From: Catelliglobosispora koreensis DSM 44566
GTDB taxonomy: Bacteria; Actinomycetota; Actinomycetes; Mycobacteriales; Micromonosporaceae
DNA: 64,000 bases
Direction of reading: 5' to 3'
Assembly (NCBI RefSeq): GCF_000379685.1
Contig: NZ_KB903293.1
Location: forward strand, 155,774-219,773
Position 1 is the stretch's first letter. Every line of letters begins with the position of its first letter. Below are positions 8,752 through 16,045 of the stretch, piece after piece. The position numbers were made by a program, and so were the translations under genes. The notes under the pieces were generated by a model. That model worked only from the letters and a program-made list of their open reading frames with translations. It did no database searches and was not told where the DNA came from.

Positions 8752-10356
8752 CTAGATCTTCAGGCGGCCCTGCGGCCGGAACGGATTCGCGGTAGACAAG
8801 GCGCTCTGCGATGGCGCACCGACCGGTGCGCGCTTCTTCGTATTGGCGAACAGCCACGACCGCTGCTCGAAGGTGTAGCGGGCGATCGTCAAAGACCCGA
8901 TCGGCGAAATCTCGGCATCCGAAGTCGCGCGCGCCCACGACGTGGCATCCGCCGACGAGCTGCGGATCTTCGCACCAGCGGCGGCCTCAGTCAGCTGCGA
9001 GGCCGGAACGACCCGGAACCCGCGCTGCTTAACAGCGTCACGGATCTGCCCACACGCTGCCGCCAGCTCCAGCCCGCCAGCCACGAGCAGATCCCCACGC
9101 CGGGGAGTCTCATCGCCGCGGCGCTTCTTGAGCACCGGCTCCGGCAGCTGATCGGGACGGTAGAACCCGGCATCGGTGAGCTCCAGCTTGATGGACTCAT
9201 ACGTGCCCGGGCCCATCCCGAACGCGATCGGGTCAAGCTCCTTGCGGATCTCAATCAGCCGGGGGACGACCCATTCGACACCGTCGCGGTAATCGATGAG
9301 CTGCCCGTGACCGAGACCGTCAGCACGCTTGCCGAATACGGTGATCGACGCGTAGTCGCGCATCACCGAAATGTCCACAGCCACAGCCAGATCACCATCG
9401 CGGCGCGACAGTGGGTCCTGAATCTCGGCCCACGCCTTCATGTCGATGACACCCGCACCATCACGGTGCGGAAGCCACACACCAAGCCGCTCGGCCGCGT
9501 ACTTCGAGCCCAGCCCGGAAGGCTTCTGCTCGTCGATCACGGTCTCGATCTCGATGCGGATACCCAGCGCCGGATTGCACGCGTACGCCAAATCGATGTC
9601 GTGAGCCCGGTCGCGGTCCTCGGCGCGGGTCATGTCGAGGTCGGCACCCCAGTCGAAGTGCGCCAGCCGTGACTCGCCGTTCTCGCCGTCAGCCTTGAGG
9701 CCGTACACCCAGGCGTCATCAACCCGCGGGGGTGTGCCGAAGAACCACATCTGCCACTTCGGCATCGCGCTGACGGTCGGCTGGATCGCCGCCATCTGAT
9801 CGGCGGTGATCTCCTGCGCCTCGTCCATCACCAGCCGCGGCGACGAGAAGCCACGCACCGCGGTGTCGCTTCGGGTGTGGTACTCCAGACGGCGGCCGTC
9901 CTTCAGGACGATCATCCGCTCGCCGTTGGCGTGACGGTAACGCTCCACCTGCCGGTGGAACGCCGGCGTCCGGCGGCACAAGCGCTCCATGCGCTCGTAC
10001 GCCTTCTTCGACGTCTTGTGCTCATGCGCACTGTGCGTGATCTCGTCGACCTTCATGTCGTCGAGGAACAGCCACGCCAGCTCCAGCGCCTCGATGATGC
10101 CGCCCTTGCCGTTCTGGCGCGGCACCCAAACCGAGTTCTTCTTTGCCGTCCAGTCCCCAGCTGCCGGGCCGTCCGGGCCGAGCACGAGGTGCTGACCAAG
10201 CCCGTGCGTGAGAACAAATTCTTGCCACGGGTCGAGATGAAGCCCGGCGCGTTTGGCGTTGGCGATCACTTCGGGCGCGGCCGAAAAGTCGTACGGAGGG
10301 TAGTTAGCGACCCGCGGCGTCTGCGATCCGAGCCTTTCGCCGAGCTGCAAGTTCAT
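8752..10356 (-). CDS. terL: Terminase large subunit
   Basis: The 534-residue motor-nuclease that cuts phage DNA and pumps it through the portal. The N-terminal ATPase half has a Walker A-like VPRQNGKG at about 78-85, a Walker B LVMDEAQE at about 175-182, and a coupling motif in FFGTPPR at about 204-210. The C-terminal half begins near VAVDISVMRDYAS, a first-acidic-residue motif of the RNase H-like nuclease. Length fits the family. The ATG start overlaps the small subunit gene by 53 bases. It is the first long gene of the late operon, consistent with a pac or cos siphovirus; the adjacent HNH gene favours cos packaging. Confidence 0.93.
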   Translation of the reverse strand: MNLQLGERLGSQTPRVANYPPYDFSAAPEVIANAKRAGLHLDPWQEFVLTHGLGQHLVLGPDGPAAGDWTAKKNSVWVPRQNGKGGIIEALELAWLFLDDMKVDEITHSAHEHKTSKKAYERMERLCRRTPAFHRQVERYRHANGERMIVLKDGRRLEYHTRSDTAVRGFSSPRLVMDEAQEITADQMAAIQPTVSAMPKWQMWFFGTPPRVDDAWVYGLKADGENGESRLAHFDWGADLDMTRAEDRDRAHDIDLAYACNPALGIRIEIETVIDEQKPSGLGSKYAAERLGVWLPHRDGAGVIDMKAWAEIQDPLSRRDGDLAVAVDISVMRDYASITVFGKRADGLGHGQLIDYRDGVEWVVPRLIEIRKELDPIAFGMGPGTYESIKLELTDAGFYRPDQLPEPVLKKRRGDETPRRGDLLVAGGLELAAACGQIRDAVKQRGFRVVPASQLTEAAAGAKIRSSSADATSWARATSDAEISPIGSLTIARYTFEQRSWLFANTKKRAPVGAPSQSALSTANPFRPQGRLKI

Positions 10357-10711
10357 CGTCTTCGCCGCCCCCAGCCGTTGGTTGTGCGCCGGAATCGGCG
10401 GCGGCGAGGGCGCCCATCATCCGCAGTTCGGTGAAGATCTGCTTGAGGGCGAGTGCTTGCTGGCGCGCTTCGGCAAGCGGGGCGTTGATGACCAGCTCGG
10501 CTAACTCTGGGTTACCGCGAGTCTCGACAATATCGATCCATGACTCTGCGTCACCTGACAGTAAGTGATCAAGCTTTTCTAAGCGATCGACAATCCTGCA
10601 TGCCTCTTCGGCCAGAACGCGTGCCGCAGGCGTTAAAACGCCACGTTTATGCAGGTCAGACCATAGAGCCGCGCCGCGTTCGTCCAAAGTAGAGGGAACA
10701 CTCTGTGTCAC
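10304..10711 (-). CDS. terS: Terminase small subunit (P27-like)
   Basis: A 135-residue helical protein immediately upstream of and overlapping the terminase large subunit gene. Its ALWSDLHKRGVLTPAARVLAEEACRIVDRLEKL region has the pattern of P27-type small terminases, which recognise the packaging site and load the large subunit. The GTG at 10,711 is chosen because a GGGGG run lies about seven bases upstream and the encoded protein then begins VTQSVPSTLDERG. An in-frame start 18 codons earlier lacks a clear ribosome binding site. Confidence 0.75.
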   Translation of the reverse strand: MTQSVPSTLDERGAALWSDLHKRGVLTPAARVLAEEACRIVDRLEKLDHLLSGDAESWIDIVETRGNPELAELVINAPLAEARQQALALKQIFTELRMMGALAAADSGAQPTAGGGEDDELAARRKARIADAAGR

Positions 10712-10804
10712 GGTGACCCCCAGTAGTCGCCCCAAGATCCAGCCCGGGGAGAGACAAGGCGCCATAGGTGCTGCGGGTGGCGCGGTGATCCAAAATGGAC
10801 TTTG

Positions 10805-10816
10805 ACCCCCGGGGGT
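10805..10816. repeat. Perfect 12-bp GC palindrome ahead of terminase genes
   Basis: ACCCCCGGGGGT is a perfect palindrome about 95 bases upstream of the terminase small subunit start, in the untranslated gap after the HNH gene. Cohesive-end sites of many phages lie just upstream of the terminase genes and are GC-rich with dyad symmetry, so this is a candidate part of a cos site. It could also simply be a hairpin in the late mRNA leader. Confidence 0.4.
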
Positions 10817-10862
10817 TGGTCACACAGCGTTATCCCAGTTCAGAGGCACTTTGCGATCTTCA

Positions 10863-10894
10863 TGTCAATCACTCTGAGTTACCATCACTCTGAG
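10863..10894 (-). promoter_or_regulatory. Candidate late promoter with tandem direct repeats
   Basis: On the minus strand, two exact copies of the 11-mer CTCAGAGTGAT (10,884-10,894 and 10,868-10,878, period 16 bp) run straight into TTGACA (10,863-10,868), a perfect -35 hexamer. The direct repeats look like activator sites abutting the -35. The -10 is not convincing: TCTGAA at 18-bp spacing is the best match, so activation may be required. It would drive the terminase-capsid operon. Confidence 0.45.
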
Positions 10895-10902
10895 CTATGT
10901 TC

Positions 10903-11652
10903 CTAGATCGAATCGAGCATCACGCTCAGTGACTCACGCTTGATGGGCTCTGCTCTGCCCGCTCCACGCCTGCTGTTGCACGACCAGCACGCGAGACGTA
11001 CTTGCTCCCTTGGTGGCACCCCTGCCCCGCCCATGGCTATGGGGATGAGGTGGTCCACTGTTCTGCTCTTGGGGTGGCGTGGTGGCAATGTCTGGTCTAC
11101 GTATGTGCAGCACTTCCAGCAGTGGGTCTCTTCGGCGTAGACCTGTTCGCGCAGGCGTCTCCACGCGCGCGTGCCTCTCGGGTCTCCAGCCTTGTTGCGC
11201 TCGTCTCTCACGCGCGGCTGTGTGTACCCGATGGGGCTGAGGATGTGTTGCGCCATCTCCCACGAGCCTGGCCACATGGGGCAGCCGTCGTGATGGTCGA
11301 ACTTGGCGTACCAGGTTTCGATGCTCGCGTGTGAGGTGCGCACGTCTTGGCGTCTTCGGTGGCCTGCTTGGTAGTGGCAGACGTCTTTGCTCGGTATCAC
11401 GAGGAAGGCGTGTGTCGCGCCCATGTCGGTGACCGCTCGCGCTCTCGCGCTTGAGGTGGCGCCTGATCGGATGGCGACGGCTTGCGCATCTGGTTCAAAC
11501 CTGAGCCGTTTGAGTGCCTGGCGGAATACCGTCTCGCCCGCGCTCCACTGTGGATCGTCACGGTCGAACACGGTCAGCGGCAGCGAGCGGGCGATGGTGG
11601 TCTTGCCCGCGCCCGATGGCCCGAACAGTGCGACGACCAGACGAGTCCCCAC
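10903..11652 (-). CDS. P-loop NTPase/kinase-HNH endonuclease fusion
   Basis: A 249-residue protein with two parts. Residues 1-90 form a small P-loop domain with a Walker A GPSGAGKTT at about 11-19 and RDDPQW near 31, resembling adenylate-kinase-like NTPases. The C-terminal ~100 residues are an HNH nuclease: RAWRRLREQVYAEETHCWKC, RTVDHLIPIAMGG and LACWSCNSRRG, giving two CxxC pairs and a His-Asp-His style core. HNH proteins adjacent to terminase genes stimulate terminase cleavage in cos phages of the HK97 type, which is the likely role. The P-loop could power or regulate the nuclease. The gene stands alone between a terminator and the late promoter candidate. Confidence 0.8.
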   Translation of the reverse strand: MGTRLVVALFGPSGAGKTTIARSLPLTVFDRDDPQWSAGETVFRQALKRLRFEPDAQAVAIRSGATSSARARAVTDMGATHAFLVIPSKDVCHYQAGHRRRQDVRTSHASIETWYAKFDHHDGCPMWPGSWEMAQHILSPIGYTQPRVRDERNKAGDPRGTRAWRRLREQVYAEETHCWKCCTYVDQTLPPRHPKSRTVDHLIPIAMGGAGVPPREQVRLACWSCNSRRGAGRAEPIKRESLSVMLDSI

Positions 11653-11681
11653 GGCTCACCCCGGCCCCGCAATGACGAAAG

Positions 11682-11701
11682 CCCGCACTAAGGCGGGCTG
11701 G
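11682..11701 (-). terminator. Early operon terminator
   Basis: A 7-bp stem (AGCCCGC/GCGGGCT) with a six-base loop lies 60 bases beyond the last early gene. Read on the minus strand the stem is followed by TTCGTCATT, a weak U-rich tract. It separates the early operon from the HNH and terminase genes. Confidence 0.6.
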
Positions 11702-11760
11702 TCGTTTGGTCCGGACAGTTCACGACCCTGACGATAGGGTGCGCTATAAGGATCTCCGTG

Positions 11761-11973
11761 TCAAATACGCCGCCTGCGGTGTGGCGCACGTGACTTGATG
11801 TCTCTTAGTGCTGACACGGCGAGCTCCACATCGAACAGCTGCCGTCCTGTCGCCGGGTCGGTTCGCGCGGGTGTGCAGTGCTTGCGGATGGTGGCCGGCG
11901 AGCGCAGTCCTAACGCGACGCTGAGGGCTTCGCAGTCCATCAGTTCGCGGTCGCCGTCGTAGCGGACGATCAT
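11761..11973 (-). CDS. Small helix-turn-helix-like phage protein
   Basis: A 70-residue protein with a central LSVALGLRSPATIRKHC segment that fits a helix-turn-helix (merR/XRE-like sparse HTH) and a very basic tail (SRAPHRRRRI). Its ATG overlaps the upstream stop as ATGA. It is the last gene of the long early operon, just before the terminator. A DNA-binding role, for example activating the late promoter candidate 900 bases downstream, is an inference from the HTH and position. Confidence 0.6.
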   Translation of the reverse strand: MIVRYDGDRELMDCEALSVALGLRSPATIRKHCTPARTDPATGRQLFDVELAVSALRDIKSRAPHRRRRI

Positions 11974-12296
11974 AGAGCGCCTGCAATGCCCGCCCAGATG
12001 GCCGCGTTCGTAATCGCGTCGAGGTCGGGCTCACCGCCGCCATGGCGTTCGGGGCCAGCCTCAGCGGCAAGCCGGTCGCCTTCGTTGCGCCAGGCATCCC
12101 ACTTGGCATCCAGTTCGCGATCTTTATCGTTCGTGGGCTCGCTCACGTCAAGGTATGCCTTGCTGCTTGGGTCGTCTGGGTGTGTGCAGGTGATGCAGAT
12201 GAGGGTGTTCTCGTCGTAGTTGCAGTCGCCGCATCGCTTGCAGCTGAGTGCACCACGCTCGACATAGAACGCGGCTTCGCCTTCAAGGGTGCTCAC
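11970..12296 (-). CDS. Small zinc-ribbon phage protein
   Basis: A 108-residue protein with a CKRCGDCNY...ICITC arrangement near the N-terminus (CxxCxxC and CxxC), a likely zinc site. The remainder is acidic and helical (DRELDAKWDAW). The GTG start at 12,296 overlaps the stop of the DUF6221-like gene as GTGA; a longer upstream frame is not needed. Function unknown; one of several Cys-rich small proteins in this operon. Confidence 0.6.
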   Translation of the reverse strand: MSTLEGEAAFYVERGALSCKRCGDCNYDENTLICITCTHPDDPSSKAYLDVSEPTNDKDRELDAKWDAWRNEGDRLAAEAGPERHGGGEPDLDAITNAAIWAGIAGAL

Positions 12297-12622
12297 GGCT
12301 CTACTCCGAACATCTCCGCGAGGGCCAGGATTGTCGGGCATGGCCAAACGATGAACAGGTTGTCGTAGTCGTCCTGCTCGGCGCACGAACCGCACCATTC
12401 GGCGTCAGGTTGATGCCGCGCCAGGATCTTCCGCGCTCCCTCGACTTGCCGCAGCACTCGTGTCGGGTCGTGGCGCATAACGTGATCGAGCATGCGCTGC
12501 TCGGCTCCGATGGGCCACTCGCCGTTCAGGTCGATGACCCAGTGTCCACTGAAGTTGATTCGTTCTGCGATCCGCTCGTCTTCGTCCAGAGCGGCATTCA
12601 GGCGATCGATGAGGTCAGTCAC
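12293..12622 (-). CDS. DUF6221-like phage protein
   Basis: A 109-residue protein whose layout (LIDRLNAALDEDERIA at the start, then HVMRHDPTRVLRQVEGARKILARH, then a CGSC pair) matches my memory of DUF6221 proteins, which are common in actinophages and actinomycete genomes but functionally uncharacterised. The GTG at 12,622 overlaps the preceding stop as GTGA. The family match is by pattern of the HDPARVL-type helix only. Confidence 0.65.
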   Translation of the reverse strand: MTDLIDRLNAALDEDERIAERINFSGHWVIDLNGEWPIGAEQRMLDHVMRHDPTRVLRQVEGARKILARHQPDAEWCGSCAEQDDYDNLFIVWPCPTILALAEMFGVEP

Positions 12623-12843
12623 AGGTCGAACCCTTCGCTCATCGCGTGCGGGTGGGCGCGCCCGAAGACCTTGTCGGAGCACGACGGGTGAACCGGGACG
12701 TTCTTGCTGAACAAGCCCACTCCCTCGACCTCACCAGTGAGGTGGACCAGCTCCGTGCTGCCGGGTTCGCCGCAAACGCAGCACTTGTCGTCGCTGGCCA
12801 GGATCTCCGCCTTGGCCGCTTCCATCTTCTCGCGCATGTTCAC
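12619..12843 (-). CDS. Small CxxC phage protein
   Basis: A 74-residue protein with CCVCGEPG near residue 20 and a later HPSC, consistent with a small zinc-binding fold (CxxC...HxxC). A GGGAG motif lies six bases before the GTG at 12,843; an ATG two codons in is an alternative. It is separated by 13 bases from the upstream stop. Function unknown. Confidence 0.55.
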   Translation of the reverse strand: MNMREKMEAAKAEILASDDKCCVCGEPGSTELVHLTGEVEGVGLFSKNVPVHPSCSDKVFGRAHPHAMSEGFDL

Positions 12844-12856
12844 GCTGCTCTCCCGT

Positions 12857-13255
12857 TCATGGTCCGGCCGGACATTTGGGCTCATCAACGATCCGGTCGT
12901 GGTAGGCCAGCATCGCGTAGCGGTCTGGCACGGGCATCGTGTTCAGCAGCGCCGCTAGCTCATCGCAGATCTGCCGTGTGTTGCGGCCGAGACCCTCAAC
13001 GACTGCGGGCGCGAGCGGGTCCAGCTCAGCGATTGGCTCGCCTTGGTGGTAGAGGGCGTCAAGCTCCGCGTCAGTGAAGCAGTCGTAGTACGGCACGATC
13101 GTTTCGTGGTCGATGTTCCAGTCGTCCAAGACGGCATGCAGCGGCCCGCCAACCGAGTGGATCGCGTACAGCTCTTTGGTCAGCGCGAGCGCACGAGCGA
13201 TGTCTGGTGTCCAGTTCAACGGTGATCCCGCGTTGTCCCAGCATTTGTTGCACAT
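12857..13255 (-). CDS. Hypothetical phage protein with N-terminal CNKC
   Basis: A 132-residue mainly helical, acidic protein beginning MCNKCWDNAG. It contains ELDALYHQGEPIAELDPL and a Cys near the C-terminus. The start ATG at 13,255 overlaps the upstream stop as TGATG. No family recognised. Small proteins with this N-terminal Cys pair are common in actinophage early regions. Confidence 0.58.
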   Translation of the reverse strand: MCNKCWDNAGSPLNWTPDIARALALTKELYAIHSVGGPLHAVLDDWNIDHETIVPYYDCFTDAELDALYHQGEPIAELDPLAPAVVEGLGRNTRQICDELAALLNTMPVPDRYAMLAYHDRIVDEPKCPAGP

Positions 13256-13950
13256 CAGGCAGCCCTTCCGTTCATGGTCCGGCCTAGTTTCGTCCATTGT
13301 GTGCTGTCCCAGCTGTGTGTTTCGTCAGCGTCGCAGGCGACCTCCGATGGCAGCAGGCTCGCCTCACGCCGCAGGAGCGCCCGTAGCGTCCCGGAACAGG
13401 CTTGCCCACCCTGAGACCCGGGACAGGGGCCGATCGCGATCACACGGGTGCCTGAGGCCTGCCGTAGCGTCCGTCCTTTCGCGACCAAGGCGTGCAGTTC
13501 CCCCGCACACTCCCCCGCTGCCGGATGCGCGGCGAGCCACTGGGCGTGTGAGGCGATGTAACGCCCGAGCTTTGGCGTGTAGTCGGCGGGCAACGTGATG
13601 CCACGCTCTTCTGCGATCAGCTGGCACCACGACACGAGCGTGTGGCGGATGGTGGCCCGGTGCTCAATGACGAGCGGGTTGAGGTTGAGCCCCGGCTGTG
13701 CTTGGCGTACCCGCACACCATCGGCCGCACCGGGCAGGCCCGCGAGCACGAGGGCGAGTTCGGCATACAGCTGTGGGGCTTCTGCTGCGTCGCGGGCGAT
13801 GTGGTCGACGTCGCGCCAGCACAGCATCAGCCCGTCACCGGCCATGGCGGGCAGGCAGCCGCGGCACGGCTTTCCGGGTTCGGCTTTGCACGCGGGCCCG
13901 TGCCGTCCGGGTGGGCGGCAGTGTGGTGCGGCACAGAGGACAGGGGTCAC
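13255..13950 (-). CDS. Cys-rich phage protein with several metal-binding pairs
   Basis: A 231-residue protein with an N-terminal CAAPHCRPP...CKAEPGKPCRGC cluster and a second cluster CPGSQGGQACSG near residue 185. The middle is helical (DVDHIARDAAEAPQLYAEL). The pattern resembles small actinophage proteins containing a zinc-ribbon at each end. The GTG start at 13,950 overlaps the preceding stop as GTGA. Function unknown; DNA or RNA binding is plausible. Confidence 0.58.
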   Translation of the reverse strand: MTPVLCAAPHCRPPGRHGPACKAEPGKPCRGCLPAMAGDGLMLCWRDVDHIARDAAEAPQLYAELALVLAGLPGAADGVRVRQAQPGLNLNPLVIEHRATIRHTLVSWCQLIAEERGITLPADYTPKLGRYIASHAQWLAAHPAAGECAGELHALVAKGRTLRQASGTRVIAIGPCPGSQGGQACSGTLRALLRREASLLPSEVACDADETHSWDSTQWTKLGRTMNGRAA

Positions 13951-14297
13951 CGGCTCACGCCCCGCCCGGCCTTCGTGCACGCGGGACAGATCTGTATGTG
14001 GACGCCACAGCGCATCGGTTCCGGGACGGAATCGGGTTTGCCGTAGTTGCGCAAGCCCTCATGGCCACCGTAGGGACGGTCGCACAGCACGCATGGCATC
14101 CAGTAGTAGCGGTGCTTGAGCGCGTACAAGCGGTGTGCTGCGCGGAGCCGGTAAGGCACCAGCATGGCGAACCACGGCTTCCACCACGGGCCTGACTCAA
14201 GTGCCGGCCAGTCCCACTTCGGGTGCGCGGTGGCCCTCCAGAGCCGAACCCACCATGGGGCACGGCGGAGGACGAGCGTGATTCTGTGAATAGTCAT
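13947..14297 (-). CDS. Hypothetical phage protein, basic and Trp-rich with C-terminal Cys pairs
   Basis: A 116-residue, strongly basic protein. The first half is Trp/Arg-rich (APWWVRLWRA, SGPWWKPWF). The second half carries CVLCDRPYGGHE, a later C, and CPACTKAG, giving a likely zinc site. Coupled upstream by TGATG and downstream by GTGA. No family recognised. Confidence 0.56.
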   Translation of the reverse strand: MTIHRITLVLRRAPWWVRLWRATAHPKWDWPALESGPWWKPWFAMLVPYRLRAAHRLYALKHRYYWMPCVLCDRPYGGHEGLRNYGKPDSVPEPMRCGVHIQICPACTKAGRGVSR

Positions 14298-14563
14298 CAG
14301 TCACCGTCCGGCACGAAGGTGATCACGTCTCGGCGGAAGTACAGCGTTCCCTTGCCGCGTTTGTGCTCGAACAGCTCCTCGATCTCGGGCAGGGACATGC
14401 CACGGTCAAGCCTGATGATCTTTGTGCCGCATCCGCGACGGCACAGGTACTCGCTGTAGAGCCCAACGGTCCGGAAGGTGGTTACTTCGTCGAGTTCGCC
14501 GTGGCCTTCGCGAGCGCAGATGTCCTGAAGGAGTGCGAGGCGCTGTGTGTGGTCAATGCTCAT
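14297..14563 (-). CDS. Hypothetical phage protein
   Basis: An 88-residue protein beginning MSIDHTQRLALLQDIC, with a CRRGC pair near residue 40 and a beta-rich C-terminus (GTLYFRRDVITFV). Its ATG at 14,563 overlaps the preceding stop as ATGA and its stop overlaps the next start as TGATG. No family recognised. Confidence 0.55.
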   Translation of the reverse strand: MSIDHTQRLALLQDICAREGHGELDEVTTFRTVGLYSEYLCRRGCGTKIIRLDRGMSLPEIEELFEHKRGKGTLYFRRDVITFVPDGD

Positions 14564-14742
14564 GGCTGGATCACTCTTCCGTCTTCGATGAGGCAGGCGA
14601 ACGCGGTCGGGCCGAGCTGTGCGATGTTGCCGCCCTGGCGATGGCACCAGTTGTGCGGGTCGGTGATGAGCGAGTGCAGCCACAGGAGCCCGATGCTGAT
14701 GGCGGCAATGAAGGCGCATACGAGCGCACGGCGGAAGCTCAT
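14560..14742 (-). CDS. Small single-pass membrane protein
   Basis: A 60-residue protein: MSFRRALVCAFIAAISIGLLWLH gives one N-terminal membrane segment with a positive cytoplasmic start; the C-terminal part has two Cys (NWCHRQGG, FACLIEDG) that could form a disulfide outside. ATGA overlaps at both ends. Function unknown; one of several membrane micro-proteins in the operon. Confidence 0.58.
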   Translation of the reverse strand: MSFRRALVCAFIAAISIGLLWLHSLITDPHNWCHRQGGNIAQLGPTAFACLIEDGRVIQP

Positions 14743-15113
14743 CGCAGCACCTGGCCCCACGACTCGCGCCAAGCCGTGACCCACCAATGCCATGCGCGGC
14801 GGATCCAGTGGTGGTCCTGGTGGTGCGCCTGCCGCTGCTCGCGGGTACGTCCGGCCAGGTTGGCCCCGCAGATGTCGCACGGCTTCGGGTAGCGCTCGCT
14901 AAGCCGGATGAACTCGCGGCGCACGGGCTCCATGGCCGCCTGCAGTGCTTTGCCGAAGTCGGCAAGGATGCGCTCGGCGTCGGCCTGGATCTGTGCCCGG
15001 TCTTGCGGGTTGATGCGGGGCACGATCAGTGGCGGTGTGTCGTCGCCTACCCGGACGATCCGGCCGGGTGTCACGGGGCCGCCAGTGGCGAAGGTGGGCT
15101 TGTCGTCGCTCAC
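14739..15113 (-). CDS. Hypothetical phage protein with CDIC...HH zinc site
   Basis: A 124-residue protein. A central helical region (AQIQADAERILADFGKALQAAMEPV) is followed by KPCDICGANLAGRTREQRQAHHQDHH, a probable zinc-finger-like C2H2 or C2H3 arrangement, and a Trp-rich tail. The GTG start at 15,113 overlaps the preceding stop as GTGA. Nucleic acid binding is possible; family not recognised. Confidence 0.57.
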   Translation of the reverse strand: MSDDKPTFATGGPVTPGRIVRVGDDTPPLIVPRINPQDRAQIQADAERILADFGKALQAAMEPVRREFIRLSERYPKPCDICGANLAGRTREQRQAHHQDHHWIRRAWHWWVTAWRESWGQVLR

Positions 15114-15301
15114 GTCTGCTCCTGTCCGATGTGGTCGTAGTCCCCAGCCTTGATCGCGTCGCGGAACGTGGTGAACGCCTCGACGGTGTCGACAGCCACG
15201 CCAAGCCAAGGGCTGCCAACGCCACCGCGGATGTGCACAGAGCCGCCAACGGTGTCCACGGTGAAGCAGGCGCTCGATTCGCACCGTGTCGGCTGGGTCA
15301 C
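15110..15301 (-). CDS. DUF397-like small protein
   Basis: A 63-residue protein with the signature order of DUF397 proteins: a Cys early (CESSACFTVDT), a strand with His/Arg (SVHIRGG), an aromatic-Phe helix and an ending like AFTTFRDAIKAGDYDHI. DUF397 genes in actinomycetes usually pair with an XRE-type regulator of the Scr1/BldB-related circuit. Here it is embedded in a phage operon with GTGA overlaps on both sides, without such a partner next to it. The match is approximate. Confidence 0.55.
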   Translation of the reverse strand: MTQPTRCESSACFTVDTVGGSVHIRGGVGSPWLGVAVDTVEAFTTFRDAIKAGDYDHIGQEQT

Positions 15302-15519
15302 GACTGGCCTCCGTCCACTGTGGCCTCAGCCGGTTCGCGGATCAGCACGATCGCGACGATCTCGCTGACCTCGATCGTGTGGAGCTTGCGTTGCCAGCAG
15401 TCAACCGAGGTCCATTCCAGGCCGGTCAGCTCATTGGTGAGCCGGTTGCGGGTGGTGGTGAGGTCTTCGACTTCGGCTTCAATTTGGGCGCCTGAACGAA
15501 GTGTGATTTGGGCTTTCAC
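15298..15519 (-). CDS. Hypothetical phage protein, beta-barrel-like
   Basis: A 73-residue protein starting VKAQITLRSGAQIEAEVEDL, with alternating strands and a WTSVDCWQRKLHTIEVSEIVAIVLI core. This resembles Sm-like or SH3-like small barrels found in actinophages. The GTG at 15,519 overlaps the upstream stop as GTGA, and the stop overlaps the DUF397-like start. Function unknown. Confidence 0.55.
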   Translation of the reverse strand: MKAQITLRSGAQIEAEVEDLTTTRNRLTNELTGLEWTSVDCWQRKLHTIEVSEIVAIVLIREPAEATVDGGQS

Positions 15520-15722
15520 GGGGTCTGCTCGCTTTCGGGTAGTGGCTGCCATTCGCCGTGGAACGTCTGTCTGGTGACGATGTGAGAGCCCCAGCCGTTA
15601 TCGCGATAGACCCGGGCGATTACTTTCGCTTCCTCCAAGTCGCGCGGTTCGCTGTCAACCTCGTGAGGGCGTCCCCATTGGATGCCGTATTCGGTGGTCC
15701 ACTGGCCTTTAGGGAAGGTCAC
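15516..15722 (-). CDS. Small hypothetical phage protein
   Basis: A 68-residue protein beginning VTFPKGQWTTEYGIQWG, Trp- and Glu-rich with a likely alpha/beta fold (EEAKVIARVYRDNGWGSHIVTR). Such short proteins with an ARVYRDNG-like helix resemble small phage proteins that act on membranes or host factors, but no family is recognised. GTGA overlaps join it to both neighbours. Confidence 0.55.
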   Translation of the reverse strand: MTFPKGQWTTEYGIQWGRPHEVDSEPRDLEEAKVIARVYRDNGWGSHIVTRQTFHGEWQPLPESEQTP

Positions 15723-16045
15723 CGCTGACCTGCCTTCGCGTTGATGGCGCGCACGAACGCGGCGAGCGGAGACTTCTGGAAAACCGCCACCTCGTCAGCC
15801 TTCGCAGTCCGCCAGAACAAGTTCATGCCGTCGAGCAGATCCGCGAGAAGCAGGGCGCTAGGTGGGTCGAGTAGGGCGATGTGCGTTGCGTCCGCTGCCT
15901 CATAGATCGTTTCGGCGACGGTGCCGTCATGGCCATGGATGATGTGGCTCCCCGGTGTTTCCTGGTGCCACGGGCCGGGCATGGCTTTGCCAGCCACGTC
16001 ACGGAGGTGCTGTGCCGCCTGCTTGATCTCGTCAGCTGGCCTCAT
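15719..16045 (-). CDS. Hypothetical phage protein
   Basis: A 108-residue protein. A helical N-terminus (ADEIKQAAQHLRDVAGKAMPGPWHQ) precedes a beta region with HGHDGTVAETIYEAADATHIALLDPPSALLLADLLDG. This order is one I associate with a widespread small actinophage protein that has no assigned function. The ATG at 16,045 overlaps the preceding stop as ATGA. Confidence 0.58.
   Translation of the reverse strand: MRPADEIKQAAQHLRDVAGKAMPGPWHQETPGSHIIHGHDGTVAETIYEAADATHIALLDPPSALLLADLLDGMNLFWRTAKADEVAVFQKSPLAAFVRAINAKAGQR

Noticed and set aside
8146-9672. Long plus-strand reading frame opposite the terminase
   Set aside because: The minus-strand genes have clear terminase and portal motifs; the plus-strand product is an Arg-rich shadow.
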